This document shows positions 17,766-30,100 of a DNA stretch of 64,000 nucleotides, piece by piece. The position numbers and the translations under genes are program-made. Within the stretch, counting starts at the first letter, position 1, and each line of letters begins with the position of its first letter. The notes beneath the pieces were generated by a model, which was given only the letters and a program-made list of their open reading frames with translations, searched no databases and was not told the origin of the DNA. The DNA is from Virgisporangium ochraceum (GTDB lineage Bacteria; Actinomycetota; Actinomycetes; Mycobacteriales; Micromonosporaceae), in assembly GCF_016863655.1 (NCBI RefSeq), contig NZ_BOPH01000034.1:112405-176404 (forward strand). Reading direction: 5' to 3'.

Positions 17766-18821
17766 ATGAACGGATCACCGCGCGGGATCACCGGGCCGGC
17801 TCTCGGGGTGCTGGTCGTCGCGATGTCGTTCGGGCTGGTGGTGGTCATCGGCGTGGGGGCGGTCAGCACCGCCGTGTCGTCGGCGTCGGCGGGTGCGGGG
17901 GAGGGGCGGCTCAACGTCGATGCGATCCCCGCCGATGCCCGGCACCTGGCGTCGTGGGTCGTCCGGGCAGGGGCGATGTGCCCGGAGCTCAATGCGCCGA
18001 TGGTCGCCGCGCAGCTCGACCTGGAAAGCAGCTGGAATCCGGCAGTCGTCGCCCACAACCCGGCCGACCGCGGTGGCGACGCTGTCGGCATCGCCCAGTT
18101 CCAGACCGGCACCTGGGCGACCTGGGGTGGCGACTACGACGAGGACGGTCGAAACGAACCGGCCGATCCCGAGGACGCGATCGTCGCTCTGGGACGGCTC
18201 ATGTGCGACAACATCGCCTGGGCCCAGCGTGGCGTCGGCTCGGGACAACTCAGCGGTGACGTGCTCGACCTGGCGTGGGCGGCCTACTTCTGCGGCCGTC
18301 GCTGTGTCTCTGACGCCGGCGGGGCGACGGCGTTCGACTATCCACAGCAGGTCCGGTCCCGGACCGGCCGCTACACGCTCGTCGCTTCGGTGGGGGCGTG
18401 GCAGTTCCCGCTGCCGGCCGGCTCGTACGAGCTGGTCTCCCGGTTCCGGACGGCGTCGCGGCCCTCCCACGACGGGGTCGACCTGGCCGCACCGGCCGGC
18501 ACACCGATCTATGCGGTGGCGGGCGGTGTCGTGCTCGATGCCGGCTGCACGAGCGCGTACTGCGACCGTCCCGGCAACCCCGAGCTCGGCGGCTGCGGTC
18601 TCCGCGTGAACCTCAACCACGGCGGCCTCGCGACCCGCTACTGCCACGCGGTGCGGCTCAACGTGACCGCCGGCGCCCTCGTGCAGGCGGGCGACGTTCT
18701 CGGGTGGGTGGGGTCGACCGGCAACTCGTCCGGGCCGCACCTGCACTTCGAGGTGCACCTCCACGCGCCGCCGATGAGCTCCGCCACCGCGGTCGACCCG
18801 GCTCCCTATCTCGGCCTGTGA
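17766..18821 (+). CDS. Membrane-anchored lytic transglycosylase / M23 peptidase
   Basis: The 351-residue product has one N-terminal membrane helix (about 12-35) and a lysozyme-like transglycosylase domain (about 58-190; catalytic glutamate in QLDLESSWNP). A LytM/M23 zinc peptidase domain follows (about 225-345), with ligands in SHDGVDLA and GPHLHFEV. Such enzymes open peptidoglycan locally for the transfer channel. It is divergent from the transfer operon and 23 bases upstream of the second relaxase-like gene. The ATG at 17766 is preferred over the TTG at 17697, which lies inside the repeat region. Confidence 0.85.
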   Translation: MNGSPRGITGPALGVLVVAMSFGLVVVIGVGAVSTAVSSASAGAGEGRLNVDAIPADARHLASWVVRAGAMCPELNAPMVAAQLDLESSWNPAVVAHNPADRGGDAVGIAQFQTGTWATWGGDYDEDGRNEPADPEDAIVALGRLMCDNIAWAQRGVGSGQLSGDVLDLAWAAYFCGRRCVSDAGGATAFDYPQQVRSRTGRYTLVASVGAWQFPLPAGSYELVSRFRTASRPSHDGVDLAAPAGTPIYAVAGGVVLDAGCTSAYCDRPGNPELGGCGLRVNLNHGGLATRYCHAVRLNVTAGALVQAGDVLGWVGSTGNSSGPHLHFEVHLHAPPMSSATAVDPAPYLGL

Positions 18822-18844
18822 ACCCCTTCTCCCCTGGAGTGATC

Positions 18845-20149
18845 ATGCTGGTGAACCTTTACGACAACCGGTCCGCCCGACTGCTCGCCATGGCCACCGT
18901 CGCCAACGCCACCGGACCACGCAGCCAGAGCACCCGCTCCCGGGCCCGCATCATCGACGTCGGCGGTGGCTGGAACACGCGGTCGTGGCGGGACTCGCTG
19001 CGCCGCCTCGCCGACCGTGGCACCGTGACCGCGCTCGCCGTGCGGACGCGGCCGCTCCAACGGCAGCTGACCGACGCCGAGTGGGAGCAGGTTGCCCGGC
19101 GACTGGCTCGGCATGCGGGGCTTGGGCAGCGACCGTGGCTCGCGGTCCGGACCAGCCCGACCACCGTTGCGGTCCTGGCCGACTCCACGGCCGGGCCGCC
19201 GAAGATCGAAGACGCGCGGCGGTTCATCAGCTCGGTGGTGGCCGGCTTCAAACTCAAAGCCGGTCGGACGACGACCGAGATATCGGACTTCGAGCCGCGG
19301 CTCACCTTTCTGCGTCCGTCACCCCAGGAGCCGGCTGCCGAGTTCGAGCAGGTTCCGCCGGTCGTGGCGGTGCGGGGCGAGGCCGATGCGCAGAAGCTCG
19401 CCGGGGAGGGAGTCAGCATCGCGGAGGCCGTGATTGGACGGGAGGAACTGGCGGACAAGGGCCTCATCGCAGCGGTCTCCATGCAGTGGGAGCGGATGGC
19501 TGCGTCACCAGACCGCGGCAACCGCATCGAGATGGCCGCCAGCCTCGCCTGGAACCACACGTATTCGGACGCGTTCGAGTTCGGATACCGGACACTGGCG
19601 AAAGCGGTGGCAAGCCGGTTCGACACGCTGCACCAGCAATTGGTCGACGATCCGCCCACCAACCCTGCAACGGTGGACCGCGTACGAGAGCTGGTCGCGA
19701 CCGCCCGAGCCGCGGTGCCCTGGCGGATCGAGACGCCGGAGGTACCGCGCCACACACTGATGACCGCTACCCGCGCTGGCCTGGAACGACCTCAGGACCA
19801 GACGATTCCCGAGGCCATCGTCCGCGCCGTCTGCCGGGACGCCGCGGCCATCGGGGGTCTTCACGGGGCGATCGCCGCCACGACCGACATCCGGCAGGAG
19901 TGGAAGCCCAGCTGCTCGCTCGAGCTTGGCATGACCGACGATGCAGTTCGGCGGCATATCGACGACGTCTTGGACAATCTGCGCCGCCAACTCGGCGGTG
20001 CCCTCGCTGTCCGCGACGGCAGCGCCGGACCGGGACCTGCTGAGACACGGTCGAGCTTTGCTGCGCCGCCAGGTGCCCAGACGTCGCCTCCGTCAGTCGG
20101 TCAGACCTCGATACCGAGCCTGGTCGACAAACTCCGACGAAGTCGTTGA
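18845..20149 (+). CDS. Second relaxase-like protein lacking the HxH motif
   Basis: This 434-residue protein is a diverged paralogue of the one encoded at 12723-13748. The shared framework is ALAVRTRPLQRQLTDAEWEQVARRLA, a PWLAVRTSP strand followed by TTVAVLAD, and a helix ending in AGFKLK. As in its paralogue, the position where active relaxases carry HxxDHxH has no histidine. The remaining about 300 residues form a different helical domain with AVAVRGEA and a C-terminal basic tail. The ATG at 18845 has GGAG 6 to 8 bases upstream and follows the peptidase gene by 23 bases. A dead relaxase or relaxosome accessory role is inferred. Confidence 0.55.
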   Translation: MLVNLYDNRSARLLAMATVANATGPRSQSTRSRARIIDVGGGWNTRSWRDSLRRLADRGTVTALAVRTRPLQRQLTDAEWEQVARRLARHAGLGQRPWLAVRTSPTTVAVLADSTAGPPKIEDARRFISSVVAGFKLKAGRTTTEISDFEPRLTFLRPSPQEPAAEFEQVPPVVAVRGEADAQKLAGEGVSIAEAVIGREELADKGLIAAVSMQWERMAASPDRGNRIEMAASLAWNHTYSDAFEFGYRTLAKAVASRFDTLHQQLVDDPPTNPATVDRVRELVATARAAVPWRIETPEVPRHTLMTATRAGLERPQDQTIPEAIVRAVCRDAAAIGGLHGAIAATTDIRQEWKPSCSLELGMTDDAVRRHIDDVLDNLRRQLGGALAVRDGSAGPGPAETRSSFAAPPGAQTSPPSVGQTSIPSLVDKLRRSR

Positions 20150-20177
20150 TCGGGAAGATCTGGACAACTGCGAATCA

Positions 20178-21041
20178 TTACGGACGGAGCTCGGAGGTGC
20201 GGATTGCGGCGTGTTCCTGGCCCCAGGTGCGGAGGATCCGGGCGTAGGCGCCGTTGTCGATGAGTTCGGCGAGCGCTTTGTGGAGAGTTGTTGCGAAGTC
20301 GCGGTCCTTCGTGCGGACGGCAAATCCGAAGGTGACCGGATCATAAGCGTTCCCGGCCGTACGGAACCTGTCGTCCGAAATGCTGACGAGGTAGTCGCAT
20401 ACGTGGCTGTCACTGACGAATGCGTCCACCTCGCCCTTGCCGAGCGCGCGTTGAGCGTCCTGGACTGCGTTGTATCGGACTACGGTGACCGGTGGTTGTC
20501 CGCTGCTGGTGCAGCGGGCTGAGCGGTCGGTCAGGTCGTCCGTCTGGATGGTGCCGGCTACAACGGCGACGGTCCTTCCGCAGGCGGTCTCGGGGCCGAT
20601 TTGCTCGGTGCCAGCGCGAGCCAGCCAGCGGGTGCCGGATGTGAGGTAGCTGACCATCGTCACCTGCGTGGTGGCGGTGTCGGTGATGGGTATGGCGGAG
20701 ACGCCCAGTTCGACATCGCCGGCCTGGACGTGGGTGATGATGCTGTCGAGCGGTATGCGTTGCCAGCGGACAGTCAGGCCGAGCCGCTCGGCGACGGCTT
20801 CGACGAGGTCGGCGTCGACTCCGACGACGGTCGTGGACCCGGGACGGGTGAACTGGCTCGGCTCATATGTCGGGTCCACCGCCACTGTGACCACGCCATC
20901 GGCGCGTATGTGTGTCGGCACCTGGGCGGCCAGTGCCGGGTTGACACCGACGGTGGGCGGTAGCGCCGCGACGGTGCCGATCATGGCAGCGGGAAGGACG
21001 AGTCGGACGAGTGCCTGTCTCCACGCGAGGGCGTGCGGCAT
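20178..21041 (-). CDS. Family 3 extracellular solute-binding protein (amino-acid type)
   Basis: The 287-residue product has a Sec signal peptide ending near ALAAQ and a bilobed solute-binding fold. Visible family features are VTVAVDPTYEP, VGVDADLVEAVAERLG, VELGVSAIPIT (the substrate-site Arg is not obvious) and a C-terminal DFATTLHKALAEL helix. Family members deliver polar amino acids to ABC importers or act as sensors. No permease or ATPase gene is nearby, so it is an orphan. The ATG at 21041 is chosen because it begins a proper signal peptide; the frame extends to 21116 without one. It is divergent from the giant RHS gene. Confidence 0.8.
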   Translation of the reverse strand: MPHALAWRQALVRLVLPAAMIGTVAALPPTVGVNPALAAQVPTHIRADGVVTVAVDPTYEPSQFTRPGSTTVVGVDADLVEAVAERLGLTVRWQRIPLDSIITHVQAGDVELGVSAIPITDTATTQVTMVSYLTSGTRWLARAGTEQIGPETACGRTVAVVAGTIQTDDLTDRSARCTSSGQPPVTVVRYNAVQDAQRALGKGEVDAFVSDSHVCDYLVSISDDRFRTAGNAYDPVTFGFAVRTKDRDFATTLHKALAELIDNGAYARILRTWGQEHAAIRTSELRP

Positions 21042-21140
21042 CGGCCACCTCACTGTCCATAGTCGACAGAAAGTGATCCTATACAACACGCGCCGCGACG
21101 CATAGATTGCTCTCACCTTCTGGCCGAGGGGATGTGCGGG

Positions 21141-24100
21141 ATGCGGCTGGCACGGTTGAGGTCAGTACGTCGATGGGGTCAGATCAGGGGAACGACGGCA
21201 GCGGTCGGGGTGCTTGTTCTCGCATCGATGATCGTCGCGCCGCCGCTTCCGGTGCGCGCTGAACCGGGCCTGCCGCCGGGGGCCACGCGGTCGGCGCCGA
21301 AGCAGTCGGTGGGTTCGGCTGCGGGCCGCTCGCACAAGGCCAGCACCGGCGACACCGCCGCGACACCCGTCGGACCTGCCGTCACCTCGACGGCCGCCCG
21401 GCCGCAGGTGCCCGGAGCGATAGGCCCCGAGCAGACGTTCGCCGACCCGGTGCTGCCGACGGCCTCGGTCAAGCCGCAGACGCTGGCACGGCACGCTGGC
21501 GGAGACATCCCGGCGCGGACCTCGAGCGGAGTCGTGCCGGGCATGTCCCGGGAGGTACCTACGGAGCGGACACCGCGGTCGACGGTGTTCGTGAATCCGG
21601 ATGGGACGAAAACCCGTCGCCTCTATCAGGACGACGCGTTCGTCCGTGGCCAGCGTGGTGCCTACGTCAAGGCGGACCCGACCCTCCTGCGAACTGCGGA
21701 CGGCCGGTGGGCACCGGTCGCGGCTGCGCCGGTCTCGCTCGCCCCGTCTGCGACCGACTCCACGCTGGCGACCATCGATCTCGGCGGGGGTACGACGGCG
21801 GGGTTCCGCCTCGAGGCCGCAGGTGCGGTGGGCGCCCAGGTCGGTAGGGACGGTGCCCGGTATCCCGACGTCCGGACAGCGTCCGACCTCGTCCTGACAC
21901 CGACCATCGACGGCCTGAAAGAACTCATCGTTCTCAAATCACCCCAGGCGCCAACCTCATGGACGTTTCCCCTCGATCTGCACGGCGTCACACCAAGTCT
22001 CGACCCGGCCAGTGGCGATGTCCTTCTCGTCGACGACGACACCGGTGAGGTGCGGGCACGCATCCCTGCGGGGTTCATGTACGACTCGGCCATCGATCCG
22101 CGTAGCGGTGACCCCGCTGTTTCGCAGGCCGTAACCTACGCCCTGCAGAAGACCCGCAGCGGATGGGCGCTACGGGTCGACCTCGACTCCACCTGGTTGC
22201 GGGATCCGGCCCGTCGGTACCCGGTCACGGTTGATCCGGCGATCCGTCAGAACACCGGCACCGACGACACTTTCGCCTCGTCCCGGGACTGGCCCAACGG
22301 CGGCGCGAGCGACACCGTGCTGCGCGTCGGCACGTATGACGGGGTGGAGAAGGCCGCCTCGTACCTGCAGTTCAACAGTGCCATGAGCGCGTTGACGAAC
22401 AAGTACATTCTCGGGGCGTCGCTGAACCTGTACAACGTCTGGTCGTACTCCTGCCGGCCCTACACGATGACGGTGCACCGGGTCACCACGCCCTGGTCGG
22501 CGTCCACGGTCAAGAAGTTCCCGGGTCCCGCCTACGACGCGGCCACTCCGGTGACCTCCGGACACTTCGCCTACGGCTACGACAGCTGCTCGGCCGACCG
22601 GTGGGTCAGCCTCGCCATCCCCGCCGACCGGATGACGGGGTGGGTACACGGAACGGAGCCTTTCTACGGGTTCACACTGCGCTCGGACACGAACAGCGTG
22701 GACAGTTGGAAGAAGTTCGCGTCGGCGAACAACGGTGACCCCGCAGCGATCCCGTTCCTCGACGTCAATTACGCGGACGAGGGCGCCGGCTTCGACCTGG
22801 CGTCGGAGACCTTCGACCCACCGGTGACGATCTCGGCCCCGGGTCGCATCACCGCCCGGGTAACCAACTGGGGCACGTCGACCTGGACACCCACGAACGG
22901 CTACCGGTTGCGGCATCAGGTGCTCAACAACGTCGGCACGGTGATGCAGACAGGCACCTGGACACTTCCGCATGTGGTCGCCTCTCACGACACGACTGAT
23001 GTGCCAATCGTCGTCGGGGCGTTGCCAGTCGGGGACTACACCTTGGAACTAGACATGCTCACCCCCGACGGTGACGCCTTCCACGATGAGTACGGCTCAT
23101 CCGCCGGTGCAGCCGATTTCGAGGTGGCCAACGGTCCACCGACCATCAATGGGAACTCTCCGTCCAATAACGGGACCGCCGAATCGCTCACACCTACCCT
23201 GTGGGCGTCGTACTACGACCCGGACAACTACCCGCTGGGTGCCCGCCAGTTCAGCTTCGAGGTGTGTACCGGAACGCCGGCCGCTCCGGTGGGGTGTCAG
23301 ACGTCCGGGTGGACCGGGCTCGCTGGTTGGCAGGTGCCCAGCGGCGTCCTGTCCTGGTCGAAGCCGGCGTTCTGGTACGTGACCGTCTCCGATACCCAGC
23401 AGGCCTCGCCACGCATTGGGCCGCTCCACTTCACCCCGGTCGTTGCGCAGCCGCCCGTCACCAGCCACCTCGCGTCGAACCCGGACGGCGGGGACATGCC
23501 GAACGTCAACCCGTCCGTGGGCAACTTCGCACGTACCTTCACCGACGCTGCCGTTCTCACGCCGGGTCCGACGCTGTCGGTGCTGCGCACCTACAATTCG
23601 CAGGATCTGCGCGCTACGGGAGCGTTCGGGGCCGGCTGGGCAACGCCGTTCGACCAACGGCTGACCGTCGAACCGACCGGTGACGCGCTGGTCACCCTGC
23701 CCGCCGGCGGGCAGGTCCGGTTTGGCCGCAATCCCGACGACAGTTACGCGCCTCCGCCGGGCTGGAACCTTACTCTCGCGAAGACCACCGTCGGCACGAC
23801 CAGTACGTGGGTGCTGAGGGACGCATCAGGGCAACGGCGGATGTTCGACGCCGACGGTCGACTGACCCAGCTCAGCGATGCCGACGGCCGCGTGCAGACC
23901 TACAGCTACCAGAACATCAGTGGCACCTGGCGCCTGACCGACGTGGTCGACGCCACCAGCAACCGCGGTCTGCACTTGACCTGGACCGGGGGGCATGTCA
24001 CCGCTGTGGCCACCGATCCACCGGCCAGCGGCGAGTCCCCCCCGACGTGGACCTACAGCTACGCCGGAGACCGGCTCACCCAGGTCTGCACCCCGCTGTC

Positions 24101-27100
24101 TGCACAGTCCTGCACCACCTATACCTACACCGACTCGTCGCACTACCGGTCAAGGGTCATGGACGGCAACCCGATCGCGTACTGGCCGCTGGGCGAGACC
24201 AACGGCGGCAGCGCCGAGAACGTGGTCGCCCGCAGCCAAGGACAGTACGTGGCTACGTACAACTCCGTCACCCTCGGCACCGCGGGCGCGCTGAACGGAT
24301 CACCGGACAAGGCGGTCACGTTCGCCGGATCGGCCACCAGCCAGGTGACCCTCCCGGACAACCTGGTCAACACCAACGCGGCGTTCTCCACCGAGCTATG
24401 GTTCAAGGCCGCCACCGGGCAGCGCGGAGTTCTCTTCGCCGAGCAGAACGCGCTTCCGGGCGGGGGCAGAAGCCACTACACCCCGATGCTGTACGTCGGG
24501 TTGGACGGCAAACTCCGCGGCCGAGCTCCTACCCTCATCGGGACCGGCCCGGTCATCGGGCTGGACGATAAGTGCCTTGACGTGGAGAACGACGGCACCG
24601 ACGACGGCACCCCGATCCAGATCTACGACTGCAACGGCTCCGACGCGCAACGCTGGACCTTCGGCGTCGACGGCACCCTCCGCGCGTTCGGCAAGTGCCT
24701 GGACGTGCAGTTCGACGGCACCGAGAACGGAACCCCGGTCTGGCTGTGGGAGTGCAACGGCAGTGTCGCCCAGGAGTGGCAGGCCGTCGGCAACACTCTG
24801 TTGAATCCGCATTCAGGTAAGTGCCTGGACATCCCCTGGGACGACGCCACCAGCGGCAATGACCTGCACATCTGGGACTGCAACAACGATGCCAACCAGC
24901 ACTGGCACCTGACCGGCGGAGACTCGCCGATGACCTCACCGCAGCGGGTCGACAACGGCCAATGGCACCACGTGCTGCTCACCGCAGGCGGCGACAGCCA
25001 GACCCTCTACCTCGACGGCGTCGCCATCGGCGCCGTCTCCGGCGCCCCGATCGACCACCAGGACCGCACTCGGGCCCTGGTCGGCAACGGCCATGCGAAC
25101 GGTTTCGTACAGGCGCCAAGTGGTGGGTTCCCGTTCAACGGATCAGTCGACGAGGTGGCGGTCTACCGGTATCCGCTCAGCGCAACCCAGGCCGCCGAAC
25201 ACCACGCCGCCCGGGCACCAGGTACCCGGCTGGCCACCGTGGTCGAGCCCGGAAACTTCACCGCCGACACCATCACCTACGACCCCGCCACCGGCCGGAT
25301 CGCCACCACGACCGACCGCAACGGAGCGACCTGGACGCTCGGCGTCCCTGTCGTTGGGCCAGACCAGCGTCAGGTCAGCGTCAATTCGACCGCCCGCGAC
25401 GCGGTCACCTATACCTACGACACCCGACACGGTGGCCGGCTGGCCACCAGCGCCGACAGCTCCGGAACCCGCACCTGGGACTACAACGCGGCCGGATTCG
25501 TGTCGAAGCACACCGACGAGAACGGCAACGCGGTCACCTTCGATACCGACGCCCGCGGCAACGTCGTTGCCCGCGCCACCTGCCGAACGACGTCTGCGTG
25601 CAACACCGAATACTTCGGCTACTTCCACAACCCGACCGACCCCCTCGACCCACGCAACGACGTGCAGATCTGGCGAGCCGACGCCCGCTCGTCGTCGGTG
25701 ACGGACACCACCTACCGCACCAGCTATCAGCTCGACACAGCGGGCCGCGTCACCACCGTGACCTATCCGCTGACGAACGGCGTGGCAACGAATCCCGCCG
25801 AGGAGTTCGTCTACTCCACGGCGGCTACACCTGCCGAGGGTGGCGGAACGGTCCCGGCCGGTCTGCTGATGTCTTCCAAGGCCCGTAACGGCGCGACAAC
25901 CAGCTTCGGCTACAGCGCCAAAGGCGACCTGACCCGCAAGGTGGACCCGAGCGGACTGGTGACGACCTATGGCCATGACCTGTTGGGCCGCCGCATCACA
26001 CTTGCAACGTCCTCGGACGTCGGCGGCACACACGTCGACTACGGCACCACCACCACGACCTACACCCCGGACTCGCGGATCGCTACGGAGACGAATCCAG
26101 CGGTGGTGAACCCGGTCACCGCGGTGACCCACACGCTCCAGACCACCTACATCTACGATCCGATGGGGCGGCCGACCCATAGCACCCTGTCCGACATTAC
26201 AGGCGGCGACCCGGCCCGGACCTGGGTCTGGGGCTATGACCCCGCCGGCCGGTTGACATCGGCGAAGACGCCGAACGACGCCGCAATCACGCAGACCTGG
26301 GACGCGCGCGGCGACCTGGTCAGGCTGACCCGGCCCAATGGGCTGGTCCTCGAGTACACCTACGACCGGCACCGGATCGTGGAGACGGCGGCTGTAGGGT
26401 CGGGTGTCGATCCGGCATCGCCGTCGGCGACCCGGTTGGTACTGGAGTCGCGGGCCTACGACCCGGGCGGCCGGTTGGCCTCGACGGTTGACGCGACGGG
26501 CCGACAGACGACGTATGAATACTGGGGCGACAACCGGCTGGCCGATGTCTGGCGGACCGACCAGTTCGTCGGCCCCGGGAATCCGGACGGGTCGCCTGGC
26601 TGCCCGACCTGCAACCGGCTGAGGATCGGGCATCTCGCGTACGACGCGGCGGGGAATATCGTCGAATCGACAGACGCCCGTCAGACCCAGCGCTTCACCT
26701 ACGATCCGTTCGGCAACGTGGCGACGCAGACCACCGAGATCGATCCGGCTGCCACCGCCAGCCGGACGTGGACGCTGATGTACAACGCCGACAGCACGGT
26801 GAGCCGCACGACGCTGAGCAACAGCAGCGCGTCCGAACGCGTGGACTACGAGTACGACACCGTAGGGCGGCTCAGTGCTGCAAAGGTGGACACAGGTACG
26901 GCCAACTTCCTGGTGACGCGGTTCGCGAGGGATCCTCGTGGCCTGGTCACCCGGGAGACTGACCCGGCCGGGGCCGTCACCGACTACGCCTACGACGTCA
27001 CCGGCAACCCGTCGTCGATCACCGGAGCACCACGCACAATCTGGACGGCCGGAACGCGCACCGACAACGTGCAGCCCGTGACCGTGTACGGGTACAACAC

Positions 27101-30100
27101 CTTCGGCGAGGTCACCGACATGGTCGACCCGAGCGCCGCACACACCCGAACGACGTACGACCAGATGGGCCGGGCCACGGAGATCACACTGCCCGCGTAC
27201 ACCCCGCCGGGGTCCTCGGTCGTCACGGCGAAGTACACCTTCGAGTATGACTTGAACGGGCAGACGAGCAAGATGACCGACCCACTCGGGCGGATCACCA
27301 GAACGACCTACGACCCGTACGGCCGGCCGCTCAGCCGCACCGACCCCGACCCGGACGGCGCCGGTCCGAAGGTCAGCCCGGTCTCCACGATGGCGTACAC
27401 GCGCACCGGCGAGCCCGCTGAGGCGACCGACCCAACCGGCGGTCGCACGTCCGCCACCTGGGACCCGATCGGCCGGGCCGAGACGAGCACCGTGAGCGAG
27501 CGTCTCGGGGGGTCGACCGTTCATTACACAACCCGGACGGGTTACCGAGCCGGGAGCGCGTCGCCCGACCCGGTCTCCATGACCAGCCCCACCGGCAAGG
27601 TGACCTCCTTCGTGTTCGACGCTGCAGGCCAGCCGGTCCGGGTCACCGATCCGACCGGACGGTTCGTCGAGTACGGCTACGACGTGGCCGGCCGGACCGC
27701 TCTTGTCAAGCGCGGCACAATCGGAAGCCCCGACGCCTACTTCGGCACGATGGCCGGGATGCGGTACGACAAGGCCGGCCGCCTCGTCGAAGCCGGGCAG
27801 TGCCCGCTGGGAGACGCGGTTGTCGCGTGCCTGAACTCCGCGTACGGCAAAAGCACGATGACGTACGATAGCGTCGGCCGGTTCATCGGCCAGACCAGCC
27901 CGGAAGGTCGACCGACAAGCTACACCTACGACGGCGCTGGCCAACTCGCCTCGGTGAGCCAACGGCGGAACCCGGCCGACGCGGCGACGCCGACCACCGT
28001 GCAACTCGGCTACGACGTGAACGGCCGGCAGAGCCGGATGGTCGACGGCAACGGCAACGCCACCTATTCCACCTACACGCCGTGGGGCCTGCCCGAGTCC
28101 ATGGTCGAGCCGGCGACAGCGGCCCACCCCGACGCCGCCGACCGCACTTGGACCACCGTCTACGACGCAGCCGGCCAGCCCGTTACCCAGAAGCTGCCGG
28201 GCAACGTGACCCGCGCCCGCACCTTCGACGGGCTCGGACGTCTGACCGGTGAGTCCGGCAGCGGCGCGGAAGCCGCGACGTCGGCGAGAAGCCTGGACTA
28301 CGACGCGCTCGGTCGCATCGTGCGGATGGGCGGGCCGGCCGGCGACACCACATACACGTGGAACGATCGTGGGCTGTTGATGCAGGCGACCGGCGCAGCG
28401 GGCACCGCGTCGTACAGCTACGACGGCGACGGCAACCTGGCGTCCAAGACCGACGCCGCCGGGACCTCCGCCCTGACCTACGATGGGGCAGGTCGGCTCC
28501 TCACGGCCGGCGATCCGCTCATCGGCGTGGTGCAGACCTATTCCTACGACATGACTGGCAATCTCAGCAAGGTTGACTACGGTTCCGGGGCGTCGCGGGT
28601 TCTCACCTACGATCCGCAGTCGTTGCTCATCAGCACCGACACGTGGAAGAAGGCCGACGGCACCACGATCGGTTCGACCACGTACGCACACGACAAGGAC
28701 GGTCTGCTCACCGGTAGAACCCTCAACGGCGCGTTCGGCAGCGGAACGAACAGCTACACCTACGACGGCCTCGGCCGGCTCGCGTCGTGGACCCGCCCGA
28801 ACAACGAGGTGTACACGTATGGGTACGACGGTGCCTCGAACCGCACCGGCGTGACCGGACCCGCCGGCACCCGCACGTTCACGTACGACGAACGCAACCG
28901 GCTGCTGTCCGGCACCAACGGCGGCGACACCACGCAGGCCTACACGTGGAGCCCGCGCGGCACCACGGCAACCAGTACCAAGGACGGCGTCACGAAGACC
29001 TACAGCTTCGACGCCTTCGAACGCCTGACCAGGTTGGTGATGCCGAACCAGCAGACGATCGACTACACGTACGACAGCCTCGACCGGCTGGCACAACGCA
29101 ACGGCGTAGACACGAAGTACGCCGACTTGTCAAACAACCCCGTCATGACCGGCGATGCCACCGTCTACCGCATTCCCGGCGGCACGCCCACCTCGTCGAA
29201 GGTCGGCACCGGCGCGGCACAGGCGCTGCTCACCGACCCCGTGCACGGTGACGGCATCGCCACCGCCAACCCCACCGACGGCGCCGTCAGCGCGTCCGTC
29301 ACCTACGACCCGATGGGCAATCCCACTGTGTCCGGCACGGGCATCGTGCCGATCGGCTTCCAGGGCGGTGTCACCGACCCCGCCACCGGCATGACGAACG
29401 CGCACGCCCGCTGGTACTCGCCGACGAGCGGCACGTTCGCCTCCCGCGACACGGTGACGCTCACCCCCGATCCGGTCGCGCAGACCAACCGCTACGCGTA
29501 CGCCAACGCCGCACCCACAACCTGGAGCGACGCCAGCGGACACGGCCCGGACATACCGCACTGCGCCGACGTGGCCTACGAGGTCGACTGCTACATCGCC
29601 GGCTTCGGCAACGGCCCTCTCCACAGCGGCGTGCTCGACTCTCGCCCAGAACGAACGGTGTCCCGTCCGGGAACGCAGCCGGGATCGTCGCGCAGCAAGG
29701 CCGCCAAGCCAGCCACGCCAATCCGGGTGAAGCCCCCTACGGCCCCCCGCAAGCCGTTCGGCACCGAACCGAACCAGCGCCCCGACACGGAGGACCTCAA
29801 CGGCGGACAGCCGATCGTAAACCCGCCACCGCCGGTCCCACCCGTGACCACCCTTGAATGCTCGCTCGATTGCGCCGCGAACTTCGTCCCGATCAAGGAT
29901 CCGCACGGAAGTCCCGACGGCGGCAGCGACCCGGAGCCCGGCTGCAGCGGCACCAACATGTACAGCGCCAGCTGCGAGGCATACCGCGGCCTGGTGGCAG
30001 TGCGACGAAATTCGCGGGTACCGACCATCTGGGCCCCGCCGAAGCTCAACCCATTGAACGAGCTGAAGGTGGGCCGCCTGTGGGGTCTCGGATTGTCGTT

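Noticed and set aside
24143..24939. Minus-strand frames across the ricin/LamG region
   Set aside because: Antisense shadows of the RHS gene; the plus strand shows conserved lectin repeats.
25143..29096. A 1317-codon antisense frame inside the RHS gene
   Set aside because: It reads as a low-information Val/Arg/Gly-rich sequence with no domain, while the plus strand shows clear YD repeats.
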